The position numbers and the translations under genes were made by a program. Shown one piece after another: positions 14,701 through 28,000 of a stretch of DNA of 64,000 bases. The stretch spans positions 1,123,838-1,187,837 of the forward strand of contig VZRZ01004834.1 of assembly GCA_013398175.1 (NCBI GenBank). The letters are read 5' to 3'. Origin of the DNA: Climacteris rufus (taxonomy: Eukaryota; Chordata; Aves; Passeriformes; Climacteridae). Positions within the stretch are counted from its first letter, which is position 1; every line of letters starts with the position of its first letter. Below the pieces are notes generated by a model. The model saw nothing but the letters and a program-made list of their open reading frames with translations. It was not told where the DNA came from and did not search any database.

Positions 14701-15898
14701 AATCCCAATTTAGTCCTGTGACATGAGCCATGTGGTTTAGGGATTGTGACCCTTAAAAGATGTCTAAAGAATATGTTGACTGTGTTAAAAGAAGAATGCA
14801 ACATTCCTAGAAGGCCTTGATGCTTAAAAGTTCCAAATTTCTTGTTAAACTTTAACCAGAAATTTAGCTTTCTAAACTACACTGGAAGAATATTGTCCTG
14901 ACTAGCATACTGTCATGAATTTCTTAAAAGTGCTAGTGGTGGTGGTGTTTCGAGTGCATGGGAAACCCAGCACTGAAAGGAAGCAAAAATGCCTGATTTA
15001 GAAACAGAGACCGGTGGGGGGCTGGGGTATGGGATGGGAAGGGATAAGGGAGTGAGAGAGACTTATTTTGCTGAAAGGATGAAGGAAAAGAAACAAAATT
15101 CCTCTCATTGGTAAATTCAGGTACCTCCTTAATTGAACAATGTGAGCACACAAGCAGGGTGCAGATAATAGACAAAGGAAAAAATAAAGGAATTCACTCT
15201 GGGCTGGGATTAGAACCTGGGGATTTCCAGATGTGGAGAATGATTTATACTTAAAGAACCTATTCCTCTTAATGAAGGGAGAACTGTTTACTTGAGTATA
15301 GAAAATATTTCTGTGTTCATTCCTAATTTTTAAAGTACTATTTATGCTTTTATTTTTATAATATTCACAATAAACTCCTGACACTTCTGCCCCCTCATAA
15401 CAGACACCTAACAATGAAGCAGCTTCAATTAAGAAGCAGAACATCAGCCTCTGGCATCTTACTCTGTTGTTCCATCTTTTTTGCTAGGGAGAATTCATTT
15501 GTTTCTTAATTAAGAAAAACACCAATAGCATGAAAAATCTGCTTATGGTACCTGAATGGTAATTAGGTGAAAGGTAAAAAAGAAACACACACATACATTC
15601 CAGTAGCAGCCAAAATGAACTTGAGCTGATAAAAATGAACTAAACTACCCTTGCATAAATCGAGGCTGAGAGAAGTGTACAGTCATTATGGCTAAGACAA
15701 TATGCAAACTATCTTCAAAGAAATCAAATTGCTAGAGTGTTTTCATTTGCATGTATTAACTATTAACATAATGAGGAGAAGTGACATTGGACCCGGATTG
15801 TGTGTCTGCTTGGATTGATAACTCTACCGCATCTGCAAACAGGCGCCCAAAAATCAGCCTAGTAGTCAGATCAGTGTTGAACTCTGAAGTGTGTATGG
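11799..15898. other. Intronic sequence, no recognised feature
   Basis: No recognisable exon, retroposon or RNA gene. It holds open minus-strand frames of 123 codons (13818-14189) and 148 codons (14998-15444). Both lack domain-like composition and are treated as chance. Confidence 0.6.
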
Positions 15899-15988
15899 TT
15901 TTTTGGGGGCTTTTTTTACTGTTTGTTTGTTTCTTTTTTTTTTGGTTTGTTTTGTTTCTTTCTTTTTTTTTTTTTTTTTTTTTTTTTT
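15899..15988. repeat. Poly(T)-rich low-complexity tract
   Basis: T-rich tract with G interruptions (TTTG/TTTC steps) ending in an uninterrupted run of 26 T at 15963-15988. On the minus strand this is a long A-run, but no retroposed sequence is recognisable beside it, so I call it simple sequence. It is the longest homopolymer in the window and likely to be length-variable. Confidence 0.9.
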
Positions 15989-17873
15989 GTGAGTGCTGTG
16001 GATTTTTTTAATATCTGGAACCCAGAACAACCTGCTGGGATGTGGAGCGCAGTCTACCTTTTATTTTCATTCTTTTTAAATGTGATTCTTCTGCTACAAG
16101 CACTTACTTCATACTTTCAAGGTAGATATTAATTTTGAACTTTTTTCCATTATGTGTGTTCCCCCTTATATAGAAAGCTGACTGTTACTGTATGTTAGTT
16201 GGGAGTTATTGAATGTTTGTGTAATTACTCAGTGTTTTTTTTTTTCCTTCAGGACTGTTCTTGTATATCAAAATGTCCTACTTAATATCAAAATGTCAAT
16301 TACTGTGCTCATATAGAGAGAGAAAGCTTCTAGAACTCAGACTTTGGAAAAGTCAGTTAAAATATATTTTATGTGATTATTTAGAACAACAGCGGGCAAT
16401 GTTTGTGATTGCAATTGTTACCTGCTTGCGTATTGGGAGTAGATTTAAATTGTCAATTGACATAGTATATAAGAACTTCAGTAAATATAGCAAGTTCTTT
16501 TGTTTGAAGAAAAAATAGAAATAATTACAAAAACTGAAGATTTTTAAAAAAATATTCATAAAAGAAGGAAGCTTATAGCCTAAATGCAATTTTTGTCCTG
16601 ATTCTCTTTGCCTTAAATCTTTGCAAAGGGAAGTTACTTCTTGATATTATAGATCAAAATTGCTAAAAGAATGTAGTTTTGGAAGAAGGTGGAATGGGAT
16701 GGGAAACAGCCACATGTGGTTCTTAAAAATTCAGAATTTATATAATTTGCGTAATCTGGGAGGAATTTATAATTGTTATGTTGTGTCTAAATATACACAC
16801 ATGCAGTGTTTTTGTGTGATTTGTATAATTTCCTATTCTTGTTCTTGAAGATTGTGACAAAAGAGTAAGTACTTTTGCATTGCTGGAAGGAGCACATAAA
16901 AATTTCATCTGTGAATGTCAACCCTTCTTTCAAGAGGGGAGGAATTCCCATGTGGTTGCTTGAGCACTGGATGCATCCGTCTGTTCACATAGCCCAGGAG
17001 TCATACTCCAGTCTGAGAGGTGAATTATGTGAAAACTTCTGTTTTTGAAAAGAATATTCTCAAGGCAGCCTAGTATGGGCTGCATCTGTCTAAATAGTGG
17101 TTTACATGTTTAAACTTGATACCATAAACAACATTTTGTTTAAAGAAGAACACACCGATCTATAATAAATGTAACACAATAACACAAACTTTCTTCAGTT
17201 AATAGTAGCTCAGAAAGCAGGTTTAATCCAAATAATTTAATTTTTTAATGTACTCAAATGTTCAGTAATTTCCAGAGTTCTTTGGAAACGGACGTTGTAG
17301 AATTCTGATCACAATTTTTTATTTTAGGTGGCTGAATTTTTATTTTTACTTTATAACTAAGAGGTATGATCAAGGAAGAAAAACTGAAAACAAATATTTT
17401 CTCTTAGGAAATTTGTGAAAGTTAGAGTAGGATCCTCCACAGTTCATATGGGGCATGTTCTAGTCTTGAAACTGTTTCAGCCTCAAGTTTGAGAATTAGC
17501 ATATGAGGAGCCATACTGCAACTTGTTACTCCTTTTGTCCTTGGAAGAGTAATATAAGAAAATCTCTACAGTGTAGGAGTGGAGGTGAAAGTGCCAAATA
17601 AGAACTTGTTGGGTACAAATCTGCTGTAATGGCCTGTTCTGGGTTTCTGTAGAGTAGAAGACTTTGTGAAGGGTAATGGGAATTTCAGTTTATTTCTACC
17701 CATTCAGTTGAAATTTCCTTTTAATCTTACCTTAAAATTCATTATGCTGACTTTTATAGAGACTATCCTGGTATCATGGATCATGTTACAAAAAGCCAAA
17801 GCCAAACAACCCAAACATAGAAAAAATTAAAAACTTCATGTAGATATATTTTATTTGATATCATTTGATACCA
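15989..17873. other. Intronic sequence with one acceptor-like site
   Basis: The only notable signal is a strong pyrimidine tract ending in TTCAG (AG at 16251-16252), followed by a frame open to 16518. The translation resembles no known protein. The remainder shows nothing recognisable. Confidence 0.5.
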
Positions 17874-18020
17874 ATATTTATCATTCTATCATTTATATCA
17901 CTATTAGATGCCCAAAACAATGTAACAACATAGCACAAACTAACAAGTTAGTAGTTTGTGCTATGTTGTTACATTGTTTTGAGCATCTAATAGTGATATA
18001 AATGATGTAATTATAAATAT
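17874..18020. repeat. Near-perfect long inverted repeat (hairpin)
   Basis: Arms at 17888-17942 and 17952-18006 are 55 bp each and complementary except for one pair (C at 17912 opposite A at 17982), separated by a 9-nt spacer. Flanks 17874-17887 and 18007-18020 extend the symmetry at 11 of 14 positions. The spacer region can also pair internally (CTAAC with GTTAG). No transposon ends are recognised. In a transcript from either strand this would fold into a long, almost uninterrupted hairpin. Confidence 0.97.
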
Positions 18021-20179
18021 CAGGATGCAGACAGGAATTAGCTATCTCAGGGACTAGAATATATGACTGCCTTTCAGCTTTGAAATAAAAGTGGAATTTT
18101 AAGTATCATAATATAGTTAGAAATCTATTGTTTCTCTGTATCCATCTCATACATAAGTCAGATAGAAAATGTTGTTTTAAATGCACTTCCATTTAATATT
18201 TTAAAATAATTGAACAAGAGACAGGTATTTCATATTAAAAAAGTCTGTACAGATTTTTCCATATGTAAAGCTTGAATTTATTGAAGAAGTCTAATAACCA
18301 TTAAATTTTTCTCAAATATTCAAATTCTCATTTGCATAAAGTCCCAAAAGGAAGCATCTTCTCATTAATTCCCATAGGATAAGGAGTAAGTGTTCATCCT
18401 TGTGTATCAGCAATTTCATTTTCCATTTTTCAAATTGAGAAATTAGACATCTTAGAAACAGTGTGAATGTACATGTGTGCTTAGTTGGAGGATTAATGGG
18501 AGGATTCCAGAGAGTCTGCTCCGAAGAAACTAAGGGAAGTTTTAAGATCTTGTATGTCTTACTGAGTTTTGGGATTGATTTGGGGGGAGGATTCCATCCC
18601 TTCCTTTTTCTCTTTCCCCCTCTAGTATAGAATCCTGAGTAATTTTGTTTGTTAGTATTTATGTCCTAGTTATATGGGGATACTAAATTTCAGTAGATAT
18701 GCCCTAATTTGTAGGCTTCATTTTCTTTCAGAAATAGAATTTTATGTGAAATAGTTTATCAGTGCATTTTTGGATATTATACAGGAATTTCAATGGCCTG
18801 GCTTTAATGAAAAGAGGTATTTAAGGCTTACTCATTTCTTAGTGCTATCCTAGTGTCTTAGGCAGGATTGATATACCACAAATACTATCTGGAAGACCAG
18901 ATCCAAATAGGAAAGTTCTTGGTTTTAGTATCTACTCTTTTGTTTATGAAAGCTACCACACTTGTCAAAATGACCTACTTCACCTTTTAGAAGCTCTATG
19001 CTGTTTCTACTTGTGATTTCTGGCTTTTTGATGCCTGGATAGGAGGAACTGTTGAGAATATTTAAAGTCTGCCTTTTTTAAATCTGATGCTTTTTGCAGA
19101 CATCAAAGTCCTCAACTGTTTCTTTCAATCAAATGGGAGCAGCAGATATAACTGTATGGCAAAGTCTTTTGTACCTTGGAAGTCAGTGGTGGAACTTGGC
19201 TTAAGGCACATATGATAAGCTCAAGCTGGCTACCCATTCATGTCTAATGATACTCCTCTTCTTCTTCACAGTGACATAGCTCTGGAAATACTGTAATGGC
19301 ATAAAGAATCTCTTTCCATTTACTGAAAGAAGAAAAATATTTTTATGATTGTATAAGTCTGTTAATGTTCTTAAAATAGCATTGTAATTCAAGTAAAGTA
19401 TAAGAATTATAATGACTGTAATGATAGTAATAGAATTATTAATATTTTTATAGTTGGATTTATATCCATACTAAATAATCCCCTGTGGAAAGGGAAGAAA
19501 TAACCATAAAGTTGTCATCTTCAGTGAGAAGGAAGGGTCAATACTAGGGTGGTAGATCTGTGGATTTACCTGTTCCTTACTCCTGCTTTGAATAAACGTC
19601 CATGTGCGAACAATGTAGCTATGCTGTGTGGTTTCCTGTTGGCCTTGAATGTAATAAAAAAAAATTAATTTTCCGTAGTGTATATGATTTTCTTAGAGAA
19701 AAATTGTCATATGAGTCTACAATCTGAAATTTGAATTTCGTTTAAAATATTTTTTGTTTATAATATTTTAAATGTTTTGTTACCATTTTTCCATGAAGGA
19801 AGAGGGATGGCATGCCTGCTGGGAAAAGTTTTAGTAGTGGTGCTAAAATGTGTCATGCTTATCACACAGAAATGAAATTTGAACTCTGTGTTAATTGTAA
19901 TTTTCGTAAGAAAGCTCCTGAAGGATTTTCAGCACACGTTTGGCTATGATTATGTACACCATTGGGCACCATTTATATACAAGTTTGCTGTGCTGCTTTG
20001 AGCAATGGTGGTACTTATTTGGGTAGTCTTCTGTCAATACCTCCCCTTGTCCACTAGGTTTGATTTTTCTTTTCTTTTTTTTTTTTTAATTTTTTTTAGC
20101 TATTAAATCTATTTTGCCAGGAGTACCTGAGATTCAGTGACAGGCACATTGGTCTTTATTGAGGTGCATGTGGATTTCG
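18021..20179. other. Intronic sequence, no recognised feature
   Basis: AT-rich, with short open frames only. A T-rich stretch at 20063-20100 ends TTTTAG and resembles an acceptor tract, but no convincing coding sequence follows. Confidence 0.6.
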
Positions 20180-20291
20180 TTGATTTTGTTTACTTGGTTT
20201 TGGTTTTTTTTTGTTGTCACTTGGGGTTTTTCTTTGTTTTCACTTTGTTTTGGTGTTTTTTTTGTGGTGTTTTTTGGTTATTTTTTGTTTA
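20180..20291. repeat. T/G-rich low-complexity tract
   Basis: Dense runs of T interspersed with G (TTTTGG, TTTGTT steps), with few A or C. The plus-strand open frame across it is rich in Phe, Trp and Gly purely from this composition and is not a protein. Confidence 0.85.
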
Positions 20292-22858
20292 AGCATCTCT
20301 TAAGAAAGGATATTTCCCCTGTGGTCCTAGAGGGACTTTCAATGAACTTTCTGAGAACCTCTGTCCCTTTAATGTTCATTATCAGTTTCCTGTCTTCTTT
20401 TCATGATAGATGTCAGAATAAGAGTAAACCCTAGCAATCTTGCAGAAGGATTATGTGGAACATTACTGCAGAAACCAACAAGACATTTATAAATTAGAAC
20501 ATAAATAATGTTGGATTTTGTAGTCATGAAGTTCAACTTCTGCTTCCCCCTATCTGCACTCTCAGTGCACTGCACTGGATGTGCCAGTCAGGATATTACA
20601 TTGAAAAAGGAGGGGGAAAAAAAGAAATGTTGCAGTGGGAATGTCAAAAGGGCATGTTAAGTTGAGATGATCTTCTTAGGAATTTTTTTAGGAGAGTAAT
20701 GATCCTAAATTCTTCGTAGGCTTAGCCTCAGTACTCTTTCTGCATATATTCCAGTAAGCTACAGTGCAGTCTGTTGTCATAGTCTGTAGACAGTATTGTT
20801 GAGCCTGTTGAGGCATACCCTGATAGCACATGTGTTCGTCTCCAGATATTAGAAGCAAAAAGGAGCCTCAATATTTAGACCATGTCAAAAATTATCTCTC
20901 CTGGTGTTGTGATTTCACAAAGATATTAAATGTGTTACTTGCATAAATTTTCATTGGTTTCAATTTCCAGTGTTCTTTAGAGAACATGACAAGAATCACT
21001 ACCAGTCTATTTTGCTGTGTCTTAAATTTTGAAATTTAATCTCAAAGAACAAATAATTCATGGGTCTTCATCTTCTTGTACTAGGTGATTACTGCTGTCA
21101 TGTTTGTGAGGACATTTGCTGAATTCTTTTAGCTGACACCAGCTGCTGATCATGTTGGATGTTCTTCGAGTGCAACCTGCAGATGAGACTGAAACCACTG
21201 CTTATGAGCAGTGGATGTTCTTTATGTCTTAGGGATGTAAGAGAATTTTATGCAGAATAGGGTATAATCTTTCTAATTTTACTTCTAAATAAATAAGAAT
21301 AGCCATCTGTCTCATTTCCTTTAAGACATAATGCAAGATGATTTTCTTTCTTATATCATTCCTGCTTATTGTGGGGTAAAAAAAAATCCCACATTAAATT
21401 TGGGAAACAAAGACCAAAATGAAATAAAAATTGGCCTGCCTAATTTTTACTTTTTTAAAAAATAATTTTTGCTAAATTTTTCAGATAATGGCCTGATAGG
21501 AAACCAAAGATACCAAATTCAAATAGAATTAAGATACTATTAAAATCATGCTTTTAATTTTTTTTTATTTTAGATTATTATTTACAACTTTGTACATATA
21601 AATAACTTTATACATATAAATAAGAGGAATGAGAACTTTTTCCCAAATCCAGTGATGACATAGCTTCATTATAAATACCTTTCTAGTGTGGCAAACATTA
21701 ACCCTTTGAAGCACACACAAGTCTGAATTGGACTGAGACTCACAAGGCATTTGTCATACATTCTGGAGATAAAAAGAGGAATGGAAATCTTGTGAAGGGT
21801 TCACAAGCAGTAGGTCCCCAGGGATACCACTCTTTCCTTACAACATGGATAAGCTGTATATGCAGTTAGTTCTGAGAAAAAAAAACAAATGATACCCTGA
21901 TCAGTCACTTCAGCTCACCTTTCTCCCGTGTCTGGGGATTCAAGCCCACCATAAACTGTGTGCTGGTAAACTGTGCAACTGGTCCTGTGTCATAACTCTA
22001 ATATGCAAGCAGTACTTGCTGTCTAAAACAAATGTGTCCAAACACCCTTCTTAAGCCACTTCAGTGCAGCTGTAGTCATGCTTTTCAAGCCTTATGCTGT
22101 AAAAGCACTACACTTTGTTATGAAAGCTCTTAAGAATCTATTTTCACTGCTACAGAGAAGTGTGTAAATTCGTAGTCTGAAAGACAATAAAGCTTGTAAA
22201 AACTGAAGGATCACTCTAGAAATGCCCAGTGCTGTGGTAATTTTTGTAAAAATGAGAAATTCATATCTGTTTACTTTTGGCTTTATGATTGTAGGATAAA
22301 ATTACTTTTTCCAGGAGTAGATGAGCACATGTGCGAGGAGAACGCTGAAACCAAATCCATCCAAATGAAATCTTGTCATTTTAAGGAAGATCTAATAAAA
22401 GGCAATAACAGGTTTTTGGGTTGAGGTTACAGTTCTAAGTGGACTGATAAGTCACATTTAAGTGGTTTATCAAAGCGATTGAATATATTTGATAAACTTA
22501 TATAAATGTACCCTAGTTTTGTCTTGCTATTTGAGTATTAATGTTCTGCTAGGAGATATATAAAGTATTGTCCTAAAAACTTATAAATAGCTAAAAGAAA
22601 AAGATTGGGAACCATCGGTTTGTAGTTGACACAATAAAACTATTTGAAATTGCTGCAAGTATTTAAAATGTTTTTGCTAATGCATTGGCTCCCAGCAGTA
22701 AGAATGGTTCAGCTAGCAGGCTAGGTAACAGGTTACTAGCCAGAACTGGTTAGTTACCCATGCTATGTGCTAATCAGGGGTTAACCTGTGAGCTCAAAAA
22801 TAAGAGGTGGAGAGAGATGACTTAGGATATTTGGTATGAAAAGGTAGCTAATAATTCT
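20292..22858. other. Intronic sequence, no recognised feature
   Basis: No exon or retroposon recognised. A short local duplication (TACATATAAATAA) occurs twice at about 21593-21622. Confidence 0.6.
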
Positions 22859-22984
22859 TCTGACTTTTGGAGGAGGGAATGTGATTAAGAGACGCTAAAT
22901 AGAAATCCATACAAAACCAGTTCCGATTTTTGCAGGAGGGAATGTGATTAAGATATACTAAATGGAAATCCATACAAAACCAGT
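22859..22984. repeat. 63-bp tandem duplication
   Basis: Two adjacent 63-bp copies, 22859-22921 and 22922-22984, share the core GAGGGAATGTGATTAAGA and the end AATCCATACAAAACCAGT. They differ at a handful of positions, so the duplication is not brand new. No open frame or known element is associated. Confidence 0.95.
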
Positions 22985-24097
22985 CAAATTGTTAAAATAT
23001 TCAAATATGCCGTACTGTAACAAGAAAGCACTGTAATGTACTGAAATCAGCAATAGAACAGCTGTGTTTTAAAGGACAGTACTTTGAATGTCACTTGACA
23101 ATTTGCTTTCAATTAGAAGTAATTTACAGGAAGATGCCCACAAGCTAATCTTTACAGGATAATTAAGTTCCATTTTCTTTACTTTTAATTAAAAAGCAGA
23201 AAAGATTTAGCTGATCCATAAAAAATGTTCTGTTTAAACATTCATCAGACTTCACACTCCTTTTTTTTTTTTGTTATTTGTTGTAGCAGATGTTATCAAA
23301 ACTGCAGTCTGCTCTGTTTTAAACCCAGTATATTTGGGAAGTGAAACACAAGTTGCAATAGGCGTGTACAGCTGAGGTATGATCATTTAGCTTCTCTGTG
23401 TTTGAATAGCTCTAAAATGATATCCATACTCTGGGCTTTAATCTTGCTCCTTCCATTGCTTGCCGTTGTGGTGAGAGAAAGCAAAGCAGATGAACAGCTC
23501 TGGGGATGCTAATTTTCCTCTTGCTTTCCTAATGCCACTAAAACCTGAAGTCTAAATGTAAAGATGAAACAAGTATCTTTGTCATTGAATTTGCATGTTA
23601 GCATAGTTGTCTGCATGCCTCTAGAATCGATGAAAAGAAGATAAAATAAATTCCTTTGCTGATTTCACATTGAATGTAAAAAGTAAAATAAGGTGCAGCT
23701 TATACCCAAATGTCTGAACACTCAAATTCTTTTACTGGACTGAGTTAACAGTGTTCTTAAGGAGGAGAGATATTATCTCTTTTTCCCAGATATTCCTTCA
23801 TCACCTTTTCAGATTTTAAGAAATGGAAAGAAATTTAGTTCTAGATTTTAATTTTTTCCTGTGTGCTGTGAGAAAGTCTACATAAAAAATTGATGCCCCA
23901 ATACTTTTTAAGAGTGAGATCTAATTATTTTTTGGTTTACAGCTCAGTTACTTCAATGAACCTGTGAAATGTTATGTAACAGGGCCATGATCTTAACAAA
24001 AATACCTGAATGCTTGTGTTGTCTGAAGCATATTCTTTATAAATGTTTAACTCAGAACTGACCAAGTTTGCATAATCACATTTGAACTGAGAATAAA
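22985..24097. other. Intronic sequence, no recognised feature
   Basis: Nothing recognisable. A T-run occurs at about 23262-23273. The next feature is the 3' end of a minus-strand CR1. Confidence 0.6.
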
Positions 24098-25020
24098 ACC
24101 ATAGAATCATTATGGTTTATATTGAAAGGGACCTCCAGAGATCATTTAATTCAACCTCCAGCTCAAACCAGCACCTTGTTAGGTAAGGTTCCCTGTCAAA
24201 TTTTTTATTATCTCCAGGGTTGGAGCTTTCACAACCTCTTTTAGCAACCAGTTCTGCAGTTTTACTATCATCACTGTAATCTCATTTTCCTTAGTATTTA
24301 ATCAAAATTTCCTTTGCTATGTCTTATGTCTGTTGTGTCTTATCCTATCTTTTTGCACCTCCAGGGGAAGTGTGGCTTTGGTCCTCTGGACCTTCCCGTT
24401 AGGTATTTAGAACTCTCTTTCTAAACCTGAGCATCTCAGCTATCTTGTTTTTCCCTTGTCATAGTCCCATGTCAGTCTTGTGCTCCTCTGTCAGACTCAC
24501 TCCAAAACCATCTAGGTCTGTCATGTACTGGAAAATTCCAGACTAGACATGGCACTTAAGATCTATTGCTGAGCAGAGGGGAATAATCATCTCAGCCTGC
24601 TGTCTAGACTCTTGCTTACATCCGTGGATGTGGTTGGCGTTTGCTGCTGCAAGGGCTCACTGCTGATTCATGCTCATGCAGCAAAGCTGTTTTTCAGTAC
24701 ATTTGTCCCCAGCCTGTACTGGTACCTGGGGTTTATCTGTCCCAGAAGTAGAGTTTAGGATTTGCCTGTGCTGAACTTCATGTTTCTGACAACCCAGGTC
24801 TCCTCTGAGTAGCAGCCTTGTCTTTTAGTGTGTCTTCATACCTCCTACCAGTTTGATACAATTTCAAATTTGCTGAGGACACTGTTCTGTTGTTCAAGCC
24901 ATTAATGGAGATCTTAAGCCATATTGACCCCTCAGGGATGCCTTTAAGTCAGGAACTCCAGGTAGATATTGTATCAGTCCTTTAAGGCTGGTGATCTAGC
25001 CAGTTTTCACTTTATAAGAC
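24098..25020 (-). mobile_element. CR1 LINE fragment, minus orientation
   Basis: The left edge carries the complement of the CR1 3' end: ATAGAATCATTATGGTTT, then GGGACCTCCAGAGATCAT and the TCCAACC-like motif typical of avian CR1. The segment continues with recognisable but heavily diverged complements of the ORF2 C-terminal coding part (the TTTGCACCTCCAGGGG and TCTCCTCT-type blocks). It ends near ATTTGCTGAGGACACTG and ATTGACCCCTCAGGGATGCC, characteristic of the reverse-transcriptase region. It is non-coding through many indels and 5'-truncated, as most CR1 copies are. The high divergence suggests an old insertion. Confidence 0.85.
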
Positions 25021-28000
25021 CAAAAATGCAACCCATACATTAGGAGGTAAATATTCTTAAAACATTTTAAAGCTTTTGAAAATGAAGGTGCTTGATATAT
25101 GTCTTTTCCCATAAATTAATACTAGAATTACAATATTGAAACACACTGAATTGTTCTGTGTTGCAATTATTGAATTCTTTTATTGAAATAAAAGTTTTTA
25201 GATATTTCAAGGTCTAGAGTTGCTGTTCAGTTAGCAGATAGATTAACAGAAACTTTGAGTGGTTATGGATTTAAACACAATTTTGTGCTTAATAGACCTT
25301 GACATAATTAAGAATACAATAAAACAGTTTTTGATGAAGTTAAGAGTAGTCAACATGGTCTGTAAAAAACATGGAACCAACTTCCCAGAAATCATTCTCA
25401 AATTGAGCTTTGTGAGAATTCAGCATTCAGAGCTTGTCTTGCTTGAAGAAAATCTCTTACCTTTTTAAGCTGTGCTAGTGAACAGCGACCTGTCTGTGCA
25501 TAGATATGTTTTTAGAAAACATTTAATATAAGCTATTCAAATGACTTTAGCTATCACTTCCTTCAGTTTTAACAGGTTTTTACAATTACAACTTGTAATT
25601 TCACTTACAGAATTCTTTCCAGCACTATTAAGAGGCAGAAGGAAGTAAGAAAATAATTTGTTGTTGTAATTGGGATTCTTGTGGGGGTTTTTTTATAAAT
25701 GTCTAAGCATGTTTACTTTCATCAAAAGGCTCATGGAAAAATTAAGATACACTTATGAGTTACATTTTTAAAAGGCTAGAAGACTGTATGGAAATAAATT
25801 GGAACGTGCTTGTTTGCAGAAGAATCAATTCATAAGCAGTTTAATAGACATCTTATGGTCACTCTTAATGTAAAAGTCTTCAACTGTCTGGTTGTTTGGC
25901 ATCCAAAGTTAGCTAATTATATAGATTCCTCTCTGGGAAAGAAAATACACAATTTTAGAGGGTGATTAATTTTTTTTCAGTTTTACACCCTGCTTCAAAA
26001 TTTGCCTTAAACCTGAATTCTACTGAGAAAGAGAGTGCTGACCTCTTCCTTTTGACTATTAGTTCTAATGGCTGTTCACATATGGCACAAATGTTTGTGT
26101 GTCAGTAGAGCGAGCTGAGGGAAGAAACTGTTCCAAGTGAAAACTACTTTCTCTCACCATTCGCCATGGTTCAGTTTTAATTCAAGTAAATTTCTTTAAC
26201 TAGTTCACCTGATAGCCACAGAAATACTTTTGCTAATCCAAGAAGGAAGACAGCATGACTTTAAGAGCAAGCAGAAGGGGTAGGGCAGCCTGTTTTGGTA
26301 ATGTGGCCTGCTGGTGTCAGCATAAGGAGATAACACCACTACACTGCTAGACAGCTGTTTTAGGATGGAATCACTCTGGGATACTCAAAAATTATGCTCT
26401 GCTTTGGTTAAAATAATAGGTAGTGATATGTAAGTACTGTAGCAGATATACTGGTTGCTCATTGTTTATACTAATATTGCAAAAGGCAGAATACTGTCTG
26501 TCTTGAATGAGGGTTTTGTATCAGAGACAGCTGCAACATTTTTTTCCTTACATGCCTTAGAGCCTCTTTACTTATGTACACACTTATGTAAGCGGACTTT
26601 CTGTGAACACTTTTCTTAAAGATATTCTGATTCTTTCCTCATGAGTAAAGAATACAGGCTTGAACTCAGATTAGTGTAAGAAATTATATTCTTTAAATAT
26701 TTGCTTTAGAACGATAGAACTAGATAGAACTGAACTGTTAAGTCTTTGTGATACTAGTTCCCTTTGACTGTAAAACTAATAAATAGAATACTATTGCTTT
26801 TCTATGACTGTACAGAAAACTTAGTTATACTTAGCAATGTAAAAACTTATTCGTCCAATATTTGGTTACTTTTTTGTAACTGGATAATCAGTGAAGCTTA
26901 ACACTATGGGGCATTAAGTCATAGTCCTGAGATGGGAGTCTTGATGGATAATTTGAGATATATTCTGATCCATTAATACTGTGAATATAATTTGGGTTAA
27001 AGTGTTCCCAGTTACTTCATTAGTGAAGTTAATATGATTTGCTTTGATGGACAGGGAAAACATGATAATTTGCAAAACTGAAAACAAAATAGTAAAAAAT
27101 GTTCCTGCGTTTAACCCAGAAAGGTGTAGATAGTCTATTTTATATTCTAAAATTAAGAGATGTTAAAATTTCAATGATGTGTCACTGAAATGTCATTTCA
27201 AGGTGACATTTTAGCTGTATGACTGTAGCATAGTTGCCTGAATTTCCATGCTGAACAACTTTCCCATTTAAAAAAATATTTTGCTTAGCTTCAGTGATTT
27301 GTACTTAGTCTTGTAAATTCAAAGATACTGTTGAATCAAAAACCAAAATATTATTTAAATTATTTTCGATAAGTGTTAGCTAACTATTAAATGTAATTTT
27401 TTCTTGCTTCTACTTCTTTTCTTCCCACAATCAATTTTAGATCAGAATTTTAAGGGTTTTGATGACATGTATATCTCTCCTGTTTCATTATGAAGGCCAC
27501 GTGTGCTGAGGACAAAAAAAGAAATTATTATTCATAAAGTAAATTTCCATCCTTTTGTTAAATGTACTTTGTACAGTATTTTAAAATTATGGTACAAATG
27601 TCTAAAAGCATCACTTTAGAGACAGGGGAGGAAAGGGTGCTAATGGAGTTCAGACAAGTAGTAATTAGCTATATCAATAAATAAGACAATTTAATAAATG
27701 ACTTAGAGCGAGGAGGAGTAAGTTGCTTAACAAATAATTGAAATTTAAATTATGAACAGAAAACCAAGGTGTAGGCAGAGGAATGTGTCTCAGAAGAAAT
27801 GTATGTAGTTTCATATTAACTATGATATGACATTAAAAGATATTACAGTAACTTATATTATTTAATAGTATTATTCCAGTATTAAAATATTAAACCCATG
27901 TGCCTGAGAATATTGCAATATTCTAAAAATCATATTTCTCAACCCCAAATATAGTTAATCTTAAGCATTGAAAATATGCAGTTTTGACACAAGTAGACAC

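Noticed and set aside
15190..15265. tRNA B-box-like string on the minus strand (GGTTCTAATCCC)
   Set aside because: The flanks do not form a T-stem or acceptor stem and no A-box is at the right distance, so it is not a tRNA or a recognisable tRNA-derived SINE.
14998..15444. 148-codon minus-strand open frame, the longest in the window
   Set aside because: No recognisable domain, low-complexity Ser/Pro/Phe-rich end, and no splice or promoter context. A frame of this size is expected by chance in 64 kb read in six frames.
15781..16132. Overlapping plus-strand frames with Phe runs
   Set aside because: Translations of a poly(T) tract.
20180..20434. 91-codon plus-strand frame rich in Trp/Phe, membrane-protein-like
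   Set aside because: Produced by a T/G-rich low-complexity tract.
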